64,000 bases of DNA from Phycobacter azelaicus. GTDB taxonomy: Bacteria; Pseudomonadota; Alphaproteobacteria; Rhodobacterales; Rhodobacteraceae. The DNA is taken from NCBI RefSeq assembly GCF_014884385.1, contig NZ_WKFH01000003.1, forward strand, positions 2,326,001 to 2,390,000. Reading direction: 5' to 3'. The notes beneath the pieces were generated by a model. It saw nothing but the letters and a program-made list of their open reading frames with translations. It did no database searches and was not told the DNA's origin. Made by a program: the position numbers and the translations under genes. This document shows, piece after piece, positions 45,541-54,025 of this stretch (position 1 is the first letter of the stretch; the number at the start of each line of letters is the position of its first letter).

Positions 45541-46256
45541 GTCTGTGCCTCGCCTGCTGGTTGCTGCTTTTGGCCCGGTTTGGGAAAGCCGCTGCGCAAC
45601 CCGTCAATGTGTTCGAATAGCCCGTCTTCGACCTTGCGCCAAAGCGGATCGAGGATGAATTTTACGCCCTCGCGGCGAGCCAGTTTGGCCGCGGGGACAA
45701 AATCGCTGTCACCTGCTACGAGAACGATTGCCTCGGCCTGCCGTTTCAGCGTGATTGACGCGATATCGAGACCGATCCGCATATCGACGGCCTTCTGGCG
45801 GAATGTGGGCCGGAAATCGTCATCCGTCAGGTCGTCGAATACACGGTTTTTCTTTAGCAGATCGCGCAGAACCGCGGGCTTCAACTCCCAAAGGCTGTCA
45901 GGGTCGCGGCGCACTTCGCCCAGGCGAACGGCCATATTCGAGGTGCGGCGCAACTGGTCATGCAGGGCAAGGTGGAACTGCGCCTGTTCGGTTTTGGCAT
46001 AATCGATGCCCTTGCCACTGATTGGCCGGTGCCCTTTGTCGAGATAGGGGCGCGCATCATACCAGAACGACCGGTAGAGCAGGGCGCGCGGATGCGGCTG
46101 ACGTTCGATCTTGTTGATGTGTTGGAGATGTGCTGACACGAGACGGCTGATGTCGCGGGCGACGGCCTGCGGATCATTGATGTCTGTTTTGGGGCGCACA
46201 GAACGCAGGCGTTTCAGGAAATATCCGCCGTCGATCAGGATCGCGACCTTGCTCAT
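45537..46256 (-). CDS. NYN (PIN-like) domain nuclease
   Basis: A 239-residue LabA/DUF88-type NYN protein with the acidic metal residues in ILIDGGYF, QKAVDMRIGLDIA and VLVAGDSDFVPAA. NYN domains usually cut RNA and sometimes DNA. The start at 46256 follows a GGGGG run; an upstream in-frame extension is unsupported. It sits between the restriction and methyltransferase genes and overlaps the latter, so it is likely a co-expressed effector of this operon. Confidence 0.87.
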   Translation of the reverse strand: MSKVAILIDGGYFLKRLRSVRPKTDINDPQAVARDISRLVSAHLQHINKIERQPHPRALLYRSFWYDARPYLDKGHRPISGKGIDYAKTEQAQFHLALHDQLRRTSNMAVRLGEVRRDPDSLWELKPAVLRDLLKKNRVFDDLTDDDFRPTFRQKAVDMRIGLDIASITLKRQAEAIVLVAGDSDFVPAAKLARREGVKFILDPLWRKVEDGLFEHIDGLRSGFPKPGQKQQPAGEAQT

Positions 46257-46389
46257 GCCGCCCCCTGAAACGAAACAGCCCCAAGGGGTCGGCGTTGCCC
46301 TGGATGTCGAGGGGTCACGCTTACTGCCAAGGGGCGGATGCCCCAATAATTACGTCCGAATTCGGAGCTGATCAAGAGCGAATTCTGTT

Positions 46390-49300
46390 TCATGCTGTCG
46401 CAAACTGTTTCAGAGCGTCGCAGATTGCCTCTTCCAGCCCCGGCCCTAAGTCATGCACGTCGCGCAGTTCGGCAAAGCCCCATCGGCCGAAGCTGCCCAG
46501 TCGGTTCACGGCCGGGATCCACTTGTAGCGCATGGTTTCAGCCTTGAGCATGGCGTCATGGCCGCGGAACCCCTTGACTTCGATCACCAGTGTCGTCGGC
46601 TCGGGTGCGTCCAGGCGGATCAGGAAATCGGGGCGGTAAACATGCGGTTCGCCTTCTTTCAGGTAGGGCACTTCGAAGCCAAGGTTGTGGTTCTTGGCAT
46701 AGGCGAGCACCTTGGGGTGGTCCTCGATCCTGTTGGCCAGCTTCGCCTCCCAGTCGCTGTCGGTGATGATCCAGTTGAGGTGCGACTTGTCCGGGTGCGG
46801 CTGGTAGCGGGTGGCAACCGAGGTGTTGAAATTGACGCCCAAGGTGGAGCCTTGCGGGTTATAGGGATCGAGCACCGCCCGCAGAACGCCGTCGCCACGC
46901 GGTGAGTCGATGAGGGCGCCGAAGATCAGGTCGCACACCTCGTCGGCCAGTTCACGATAGAGCAGTTGCGCCGGCACGGTGTCGCCCTTGCAGACAAGAT
47001 GGCCCTCTTGCAGCCACTGCATGACGATGCGTTTGGCGGCCGGGATCAGGTGGATCTTGGGCTGCTGGTTGGCGTCGCGGAGTTTCTCGAACACCATATG
47101 CTTGGCGACGTTGTAGGCGATGGTCGAAAGCCGCGCGGTCTTCAGATAGTCGAGCGACAGTTTTTCACTTTCGCCGACGATACCCTGCATGGTCACAACA
47201 GTTGCCGCGACCTTTTCAGGGGTGAGCACGTATTGTTCCAGCTTCGAGAAATCCACGTCGAGTCGATCGGACGGCAGGTCTGCGACGTAGCCTTGGACCC
47301 GCGGGAAGGTTATTTCCAGATGGTCACGCTCGGGTGAAACCGCGCGGACATTGATCACGTCGCGGGGGGGCTGTGGCGGCGCTACGCGTGGCTGGTCCGA
47401 GAAGTTCAGACCGTCGATCCCCATGATGTCGGCATATTCCGTGCGGAACAGGCCATTTTCGGGGTCGGCTTCATAAGACATGCGCCGGAGTGCGCGGCCG
47501 ATTACCTGTTCACAAATCAACTGTGTGCCGAAAGCACGAAGGCCGAGGATATGGGTGACGTTGTTGGCGTCCCACCCTTCGGTGAGCATGGAAACCGAGA
47601 CAACGCAGCGAACCTGCTCGCCCAGTCGCCCCTTCTTGCCGACTGTGTTCATGACTTCGCGCAGAATGTCGGCATCAGTCAGATCTTGAGTGCCTCCACG
47701 TTCTGCTTGCTCGCGGCGGAAAGCTTCAATTTCGTCGGCGTGGGCGTCTCGGAATCCTTTGTCGATATCTCCACTGGCTTCGAGCGTCGCGCTGTCGATC
47801 AAAACAGTGCGCGGACGTGGCAAGCGTTCCCCGTCATCTGCAAAGTTTGAGAACAGAGCACATTTTCCGGGGACGGTTTCCAATGTGCCATCCGGGTTTT
47901 CTCGTTCGTATCCGGCCACATAGTCGCGCAATAGCTCGGAGTTCGTCGTGTTGTTGCACACGATGATCATGACCGGCGGGATGCCCATCCCTTCGGACTG
48001 CCACAGATCAAAAGTCTTCTTGTAGTGGCCATATAGCGCGTCGATCGCGGTCTTGAGCGGGATCGGAAGGCTTTGCGGGTCAGGGCGCGCTGCGCCCCGT
48101 GCCTTCTTGGGCATCTTCTTCCCGATTGCTTTCCACAAGTTGCGGTAAAGGGGGTGCTCTCCGGAAGGCAGATTGTCGGCTACTGGCACGCGGGGAAGCT
48201 TGACGATCCCGCATTCAATAGCATCCATGAGAGAGAAATCGGACACCACCCAGGGAAACAATGTGCCCTCGACCCAACCGGATCCCGACAGGAAAAACGG
48301 GGTCGCCGACAAATCATAGACCACGCGAACGCCGACCTTTTTCTTGGCCGCTTCAATGCCGGAAATCCATAGACGCGCGGCTTCTGCGTTTTCCTCGGCC
48401 TCTTTCCTCTCGTCGCCGGTCAGTTTCGGCTTTTCTGCAGCCGTCCGCTCGCGATAGCTGTGATGGGCCTCGTCATTGATGACGTTGATTGGCCCCAGCC
48501 CCATGAGTTCGGGCATCACCCTTTGCACCATCTGCCCTTCGGTCTCGAGCGTGGTGAGTTCCTCGCCATGGCCCTTCAGTGCCGATCTTGTGCCCTTGGC
48601 AAGTTGAATCCGCTCGCGCAGTTTGAAAGCGTGATAGTTCGTGATCACGATCTTTGCCCGCTGCATGTCCTGCATCATGTCGGAAGGCACAAGGCTGAGC
48701 CGTCGGTAATAGTTCTCGGCATCGTTGGGCAAAAGAACACGCAAGCGATCGCGAATGGTGATGCCGGGTGTCACGATGAGGAACCCGCGGGAGTATGATT
48801 TTGCCCCGGGGCTGCGCACCGCATTGAGGGTCTGCCAAGCGATCAGCATCGCCATGACCGTTGTCTTGCCGGCACCGGTGGCGAGTTTCATGGCGACGCG
48901 GAACAAATCGGGGTTCGCTTCGGCATTGGCGGCCGTCAAGCGTTCTCGAAAACGTTTGCCGCGAGCCCCCATTTTCGGCGCAACCTCGGCGAGAAAGATT
49001 GCGGTTTCGACCGCTTCAAGTTGGCAGAAGAACGGCCGGATCGTCTGGGTTTCATCGGATTGCAGCGTACGCCAGTGCTGGAGCAGCTTTTGCGTCACCG
49101 GCGATACAGACCAATCGTTGGGATTGCGAAGCGCGCGCCAACTGTCCACCTGACTGCGCAGTTCATTAACGAACTCGGTCACGTTGTAGGCCATGTCCTG
49201 ACCTTCGAGACCGGCTTCGCTCAAAGATAGCTCTGTTTGCTTGGCGCCGCTTTTCACCGACTTTGCCTGAGGCATGGCCGAAATCAGATCCGATCTGCGG

Positions 49301-49407
49301 CGGGACGGCACGATTTTGTCAGTCGGTCGCCCATCCCCGTCCAACTCCCAGTGTCTGTCCGGCACTCGATAAGGAGAATTAAGTATAGGATGCTCAAAAA
49401 ATGACAT
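46390..49407 (-). CDS. res: Type III restriction subunit, DEAD/DEAH helicase with PD-(D/E)xK nuclease
   Basis: A 1005-residue protein, first gene of the minus-strand operon. Superfamily 2 motifs: Walker A KLATGAGKTTVM, DEAH box INDEAHHSY, YDLSATPFF, LTEGWDANNVTHI and EQVIGRALRRM. The C-terminus has the nuclease core YRPDFLIRLD followed by LVIEVKGF. GAGG precedes the ATG at 49407. It should move along DNA and cut it with the Mod subunit. A 133-bp gap separates it from the NYN gene, so a second internal promoter is possible. Confidence 0.92.
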   Translation of the reverse strand: MSFFEHPILNSPYRVPDRHWELDGDGRPTDKIVPSRRRSDLISAMPQAKSVKSGAKQTELSLSEAGLEGQDMAYNVTEFVNELRSQVDSWRALRNPNDWSVSPVTQKLLQHWRTLQSDETQTIRPFFCQLEAVETAIFLAEVAPKMGARGKRFRERLTAANAEANPDLFRVAMKLATGAGKTTVMAMLIAWQTLNAVRSPGAKSYSRGFLIVTPGITIRDRLRVLLPNDAENYYRRLSLVPSDMMQDMQRAKIVITNYHAFKLRERIQLAKGTRSALKGHGEELTTLETEGQMVQRVMPELMGLGPINVINDEAHHSYRERTAAEKPKLTGDERKEAEENAEAARLWISGIEAAKKKVGVRVVYDLSATPFFLSGSGWVEGTLFPWVVSDFSLMDAIECGIVKLPRVPVADNLPSGEHPLYRNLWKAIGKKMPKKARGAARPDPQSLPIPLKTAIDALYGHYKKTFDLWQSEGMGIPPVMIIVCNNTTNSELLRDYVAGYERENPDGTLETVPGKCALFSNFADDGERLPRPRTVLIDSATLEASGDIDKGFRDAHADEIEAFRREQAERGGTQDLTDADILREVMNTVGKKGRLGEQVRCVVSVSMLTEGWDANNVTHILGLRAFGTQLICEQVIGRALRRMSYEADPENGLFRTEYADIMGIDGLNFSDQPRVAPPQPPRDVINVRAVSPERDHLEITFPRVQGYVADLPSDRLDVDFSKLEQYVLTPEKVAATVVTMQGIVGESEKLSLDYLKTARLSTIAYNVAKHMVFEKLRDANQQPKIHLIPAAKRIVMQWLQEGHLVCKGDTVPAQLLYRELADEVCDLIFGALIDSPRGDGVLRAVLDPYNPQGSTLGVNFNTSVATRYQPHPDKSHLNWIITDSDWEAKLANRIEDHPKVLAYAKNHNLGFEVPYLKEGEPHVYRPDFLIRLDAPEPTTLVIEVKGFRGHDAMLKAETMRYKWIPAVNRLGSFGRWGFAELRDVHDLGPGLEEAICDALKQFATA

Positions 49408-49472
49408 GCTCGCCTCGGATGTTTTGGCTCAGCATCAATCAATCAAGACACGCGCGTGGCTTCAAGTGGTAA

Positions 49473-50104
49473 TGGACCTGTCACGCATTGATGCCGCTCC
49501 GATTTCTCACTTATGCAGCTTGAGCCTCGAAGGCCAAGGGACTTTTCCGGCCGAGAGCTGAATGCTTACGGCGCGGATTGTAGAAGCCGTTGATGTATTC
49601 GAAGATTGCCAGTTCGGCAGCCCGCCGTGTCGGCCATGAACGACGCCAGATCAACTCGGCCTTGATGGTCTTGAAGAATGTTTCGACCGCTGCGTTGTCG
49701 TAGCAGTTGCCTTTCCCGCTCATCGAGACCTCAAAGCCATGCTGACGCAGGATCTTCTGGTAGTCGTGAGAACAATACTGGGCGGATTCAAACGGTCGTC
49801 GCAACGGTTCCGAATTGGAGGTTGTGATGACAAACCGCAAACGCGCATCAGAGCGCAGCACACGAGGTAAACTGTATTCACCGGGGCGGCCACGGGCGGC
49901 ACTGCGTTCCTGCTGGATCCACCGGCTCAGCGTTGAAAAGCCAACACCGAAGTCAGCGGCAACCTGCTTGCGGGAAAGCCCGCTCGTCAATGCGACCCGA
50001 ACCGCTTCTGCGCGGAACTCCGGGCTCGGTCGTGATGCCATGTCTGTTCTCCTTTGCGACACGATACGTGTTCAAAGGAGCGGCACAATTCCGCGACAGG
50101 TCCA
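49473..50104 (-). mobile_element. Internally deleted IS3-family element
   Basis: A 632-bp remnant with imperfect inverted repeats of about 28 bp (49473-49500 and 50077-50104, both beginning TGGACCTGTC when read inward). The 3-bp target duplication TAA flanks it at 49470-49472 and 50105-50107. A large internal deletion has removed most of the transposase. It separates the restriction operon from the Druantia genes. Confidence 0.75.
49511..50062 (-). pseudogene. Chimeric OrfA-OrfB transposase fragment
   Basis: A 183-residue open frame that joins the HTH part of OrfA (SRKQVAADFGVGFSTLSRWI, residues about 30-50) to the C-terminal part of OrfB (GKGNCYDNAAVETFFKTIKA with the catalytic Glu, then EYINGFYNPRRKHSALG). 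The first two catalytic Asp are missing, so it cannot transpose. The deletion kept an open frame. Confidence 0.75.
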
Positions 50105-50135
50105 TAAAGCGCCGAGAATTCATGTCGATAGCGCC

Positions 50136-50202
50136 GTGGCCCTGTCAGGATCGGATGCCGCCTCAAGTTCTCAATTACGCCGTCTGAGCTTAGAAGGCCA
50201 AG
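50136..50202 (-). mobile_element. Degenerate second copy of the same IS end
   Basis: About 67 bases align well with the left end of the neighbouring IS3 remnant (from 49472), including GGCCCTGTCA, GATGCCGC and GAAGGCCAAGG, but with several substitutions and an in-frame stop in the transposase tail. It shows that related elements have inserted here more than once. Confidence 0.45.
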
Positions 50203-50791
50203 GTGTCAACGGCGACAGCTATCGGCTGGCCCAAAGCAAGGCTCGCCAATACTCCTGAACCAAGCCTGGCCTTGGTCCTAACAGACCAAGGCGCCTTGGC
50301 AACCGACAGCTATGTGGGGAGCGAGTTCGCCAGGAGCCAGTCACACCCAGACTGGCCGACTTATGCTCCGCCCCGTCGCCGGATTTTGCGCCGCCGTTGA
50401 CAATCCTTACTCTTGTAGGGTGTGACTGGTTCGTACCTGACGGGCAGCGCAGGACAGGGGGGGCGATGAAGCCAGAACTCCCGCGCGGTCGCCATACGGG
50501 CCGCAGTCTTGAAACCCGGGCATCCCAGGTCGCGCAACTGCGACACAGGCATGCATAGCCGGGTGTCCGGAGCGGCGGCCCCGTGACGTTGCCGCTGTCA
50601 TGCTTGCTGCCGACGACGAACCTTGTGGCCGGCTTAACCAAGCTCTTCCCAGAGCCAAATCGTCGGCCTCTAACAACGCTTCACTGCGTCTCGCTTCCGT
50701 CGTCCGGGCTTCCACGGCTCAACCTGAGATTGCTGCTTGCAATCTGCGGCCGCATTCGCAAGGATCGCGCAACCGAGTTGAGGCGAATACA
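50203..50791. other. Non-coding stretch before the Druantia genes
   Basis: No convincing gene is seen in these 589 bases; short frames on both strands lack ribosome sites and family motifs. It probably contains decayed mobile-element sequence plus the promoter of the druH-druE unit. No clear promoter hexamers were identified. Confidence 0.4.
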
Positions 50792-53700
50792 ATGACAGTC
50801 TTCCAAGGTACTCTTGATACTAATAAATTTTCGGTAAGCGGCGGACCTCTACACACCTACCGCCTTTCGGATGAGGGTCATTCGCAATTGGCGCAGGAAA
50901 TCAGAAATCTGCTGGCGTTGCGGAAATTTCGCACCGCAGCGGCCCCATTTGTCCTGTGGGCGGCTGAGAGGTATCGCCGGGAGTATGACGGCGGCGCCCT
51001 TTCTTGGGAATTCCTGACCGAACCCTTGGGAATCGCTCTTTCTCAAACAGATCTGCGCGACATGACGCGCGCTGGATTGAAGAATCTCGGCCGACCTTTG
51101 CGGCGGATCGAGGGCGGCACGCAATATCTGCGCACCATCGCGGCAGAGGGCGGGATTCCAGTTAAACTCCTAAGCGGGCAGGGCGGATACCGTTCGGCGC
51201 TCGTCGGCCTGGTTGCGGATCTGGCACGGATGGGGCTTGGGTGTCCGCGCGATGTCGCTTTGGCATTCGCGGCGCGGCGCAGCCGACGGTTGCCGATAGG
51301 ATATCGCACCGAGGAGTTCCGAAATCTGTTTGTTGACTTCGCTATGGAGATTCTGGAGCTTCGCACTCTTGCGCCGGAAGGGCTCGCCGTACATGAGGTT
51401 GAGCCGTGGCTCGACCGCGTGAACCCAGATTGGCGGGAAGGTTTGCCGCTTCGGCTCGATGGTGACGCAGCACGCAGCCTGCTGTCCGAGGCCGTTTCCG
51501 TAACCCGCCGCTCCGGACTTGTTACCGACCCCTTCTGCCGTGTCTTGCTGCGAGACGCAGAGGAGTGTTGGACATCCTGGATAGACGTCGAGGAACAAGC
51601 CGAGATTGCGCCGGAGTTGATTGCTGGGGTGGAGCATGGGAGGCATCGCTTGCGCCTCGGTCCTGTCGGGCCGCTGGCCTCGGCAGTCCCGGACCTCCTA
51701 CTGGCACTGGATCGTGATGGGGGCAGCGACATCTGGACGTGCCGACGCATCAGCGCGCGCCGGACCTCCCGTTTCCCCTTTCCTCTGGAGCAGGCCGCGG
51801 AGCTCATCGCAATGGCCGACGGCGCTTTTCTGACACGCGTGCGACTTGCCGGGGGAGATGCGATCGACATTGGCGTCAGTCCAACCTTCTGGCGCGTCGC
51901 AGAAACCGGCGCGACAGGGGCTGAAGCCCTGTCTTACGCTGGCAGCGCATCGCTGAAGACGCAGGATCCTCATATCTGGCTGCTATGCGCCAAGGATTTA
52001 ACGCCGGATGTGGCGGAAGGCATCACGGCGAAACCGGATGGAGAGATCGCGGGAGGACAGCTTTGGCGATTGTCCGGAAGCGGGCGCGTGCTTCTGCGCG
52101 GATGGAATGCCGCCATCGCGACCCGGGCAGATGCCGATGATCGAGAAGAGATCCAGGTCGTCGGGCCGCTTGAATACCGCCTCCTCGACCGCACAGGCAC
52201 GCCGGTCTATCGAGGTCTGCCGACAATTCTCCACCGTCGGGCAGGACGCGGTTTCCGCAAGCTCTCACATCGCGAAATGTTCCATCGATTTGGCCGGTCA
52301 AAGCCTTGGCGACTGGGGCTTCCGCGCGGCGACATGATCGGACGGGTGGAAATCGCCGTGAAAGAAGGTGAGGGCGTTGGGGCGCGCGTCACCGTCAATG
52401 TAGCCCCACCTGGGATATCCATCCGGGATGTGGACCCGGGCAATCCCGAAATCCGCCTGTTGCGACTGGATGGGCTACCCATGGGCTGGAAGCTTCGGAT
52501 CGCGGATGGCGAGACGGTCGCCGTCAATGACAAGGGCCTCGCCGAGGCAGCCGTGAGTTCGGTCGATACGTTGCGTGGTCGGTTGAGCATTGCCCTTGTC
52601 AGCCCGAAGGGCGACGCGCCTTTGGCCTGGACACTCGATCTTCCCCGGGCGCGGGGGGAATTCCAGGACCAGGAAGGCGAGGTCTTGGCCCGCGACAGAG
52701 ACATCACCATGCTGGAGTTGCGGAACTGGCGGGTGGTCCCCGCCGAAACCGGCAAAACAGAACTGCGGATCCGACTTGAAGGAGCACGGTCAGGGGTCAG
52801 TCCAGTGATCGTTCGCCCCATTGTGACCGAGCAACCTCTCTCCGCCTTCCGGCCACTTCTGGAAGAGATGCTTGTGGCAGGGGGGCCGGACAGTGAACTA
52901 CGGTTACGTATTCTCTCCGGTGGTCTGCAGTCGCCGAGGCTGAAGCTTCGGCATGTGCTGGGCGAGACCTGCCTTGAGGGCTGCAAGCTGCTCACCCGAC
53001 GACAGCAGACGCTTGTCTTCGACGCAGACGTGCAAGCGGTCGCCATAGACATGGAGCACCCCGATCGCGTGGAGACGGCCAATATAGAGGATCTTGCCGA
53101 ATTGGGCGAAGGTCGCTGGTTCCTTCTCCCAAACTGGCGTGGCGTTCCGATGAGACCTCCGCGCCCCTACGTCACGCCGCAGCCAAGCGCACTGATTGGC
53201 GCAGACGCCCCAAGCCGCGACGCGCGTATCGCTCATTTTGCGGCAAGATACCGAAGTCGAGAAGCGGACACGGAATTGTCGCGGCTCTCCAAGCTGGACG
53301 GCCAGTTGCTGGCGCATGGGGTTTCGCCAGGGGCGCTGGACCAGGTTCACGCTCTTTGCGACGTGCCGGAGGCCGCGGTTCGCCTATTGATGCGTGTCTC
53401 GGAAAGCGATCTCGACGACATGCTCTCGCTTGAGCTGCACGGCGGTCCACGTTGGATATTTGTCGGGCCGGAACATTGGGCCGAAGGTTTCAGGCAGCAA
53501 GTGGCAACCCTTCGCGAGGTTTTTTCGGCGTCTCCATCGCTCGTACACAAAGCCGACGAAGAAATCCGCAGGGCAATTGCATCGCGCACCGCCGACATCG
53601 TGCGATTGCGCCCGGCCCTCACTGGGCATGTGGTGCTGGGGTTGCCGGAGAACGATCCGTTTCTCATTGTCGAACTCGCAAAGCGCCTTGGAGAATTGCC

Positions 53701-54016
53701 TTCGGCCCTGCAAGATCCGGAGGCTGCCCTGCGTGACTACGCCGACGAAGTCGTCCGGCGAAACGCGACGACCGCACCCCGACTCTACGATCTTGATGCG
53801 CGCAATCGGCCACGGGATTTCGCGAAGTATGACCCCGATCTGCGCGGGCTGATCGACGCCCCGCTGTTTGTCGCAGAAGTCGCATTCGGGACCCGTCCGC
53901 CTCCGACTACACGTCAGAGTATCGAGCTCTTGCAAGCAATTCACACAGACACAGGCGCCTTTGAAGCCGCGTTACCCGCGGCAATGGCCTGGCTCAACGA
54001 TCGGCTGCAATCCTGA
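50792..54016 (+). CDS. druH: Druantia type III protein DruH (candidate)
   Basis: A 1074-residue protein of unknown fold, placed 9 bp before a 2024-residue DUF1998 helicase. I chose the ATG at 50792 (MTVFQGTLDTNKF), which follows GAGG; the open frame runs further upstream but that part looks like random translation. It has no membrane segments. Visible repeated features are beta-rich Arg/Asp stretches (RLRLGPVGPLASAVPDLLLAL and GRVEIAVKEGEGVGARVTVN). Druantia type III consists of DruH and DruE; size, order and neighbour fit, but the family match could not be computed. Its biochemical role is unknown. Confidence 0.65.
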   Translation: MTVFQGTLDTNKFSVSGGPLHTYRLSDEGHSQLAQEIRNLLALRKFRTAAAPFVLWAAERYRREYDGGALSWEFLTEPLGIALSQTDLRDMTRAGLKNLGRPLRRIEGGTQYLRTIAAEGGIPVKLLSGQGGYRSALVGLVADLARMGLGCPRDVALAFAARRSRRLPIGYRTEEFRNLFVDFAMEILELRTLAPEGLAVHEVEPWLDRVNPDWREGLPLRLDGDAARSLLSEAVSVTRRSGLVTDPFCRVLLRDAEECWTSWIDVEEQAEIAPELIAGVEHGRHRLRLGPVGPLASAVPDLLLALDRDGGSDIWTCRRISARRTSRFPFPLEQAAELIAMADGAFLTRVRLAGGDAIDIGVSPTFWRVAETGATGAEALSYAGSASLKTQDPHIWLLCAKDLTPDVAEGITAKPDGEIAGGQLWRLSGSGRVLLRGWNAAIATRADADDREEIQVVGPLEYRLLDRTGTPVYRGLPTILHRRAGRGFRKLSHREMFHRFGRSKPWRLGLPRGDMIGRVEIAVKEGEGVGARVTVNVAPPGISIRDVDPGNPEIRLLRLDGLPMGWKLRIADGETVAVNDKGLAEAAVSSVDTLRGRLSIALVSPKGDAPLAWTLDLPRARGEFQDQEGEVLARDRDITMLELRNWRVVPAETGKTELRIRLEGARSGVSPVIVRPIVTEQPLSAFRPLLEEMLVAGGPDSELRLRILSGGLQSPRLKLRHVLGETCLEGCKLLTRRQQTLVFDADVQAVAIDMEHPDRVETANIEDLAELGEGRWFLLPNWRGVPMRPPRPYVTPQPSALIGADAPSRDARIAHFAARYRSREADTELSRLSKLDGQLLAHGVSPGALDQVHALCDVPEAAVRLLMRVSESDLDDMLSLELHGGPRWIFVGPEHWAEGFRQQVATLREVFSASPSLVHKADEEIRRAIASRTADIVRLRPALTGHVVLGLPENDPFLIVELAKRLGELPSALQDPEAALRDYADEVVRRNATTAPRLYDLDARNRPRDFAKYDPDLRGLIDAPLFVAEVAFGTRPPPTTRQSIELLQAIHTDTGAFEAALPAAMAWLNDRLQS

Positions 54017-54025
54017 GGACGCACC

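Noticed and set aside
40349..49407. BREX interpretation of the methyltransferase-helicase operon
   Set aside because: No PglZ phosphatase, BrxC ATPase, BrxA or BrxB is present; the nuclease-tailed helicase is a type III Res.
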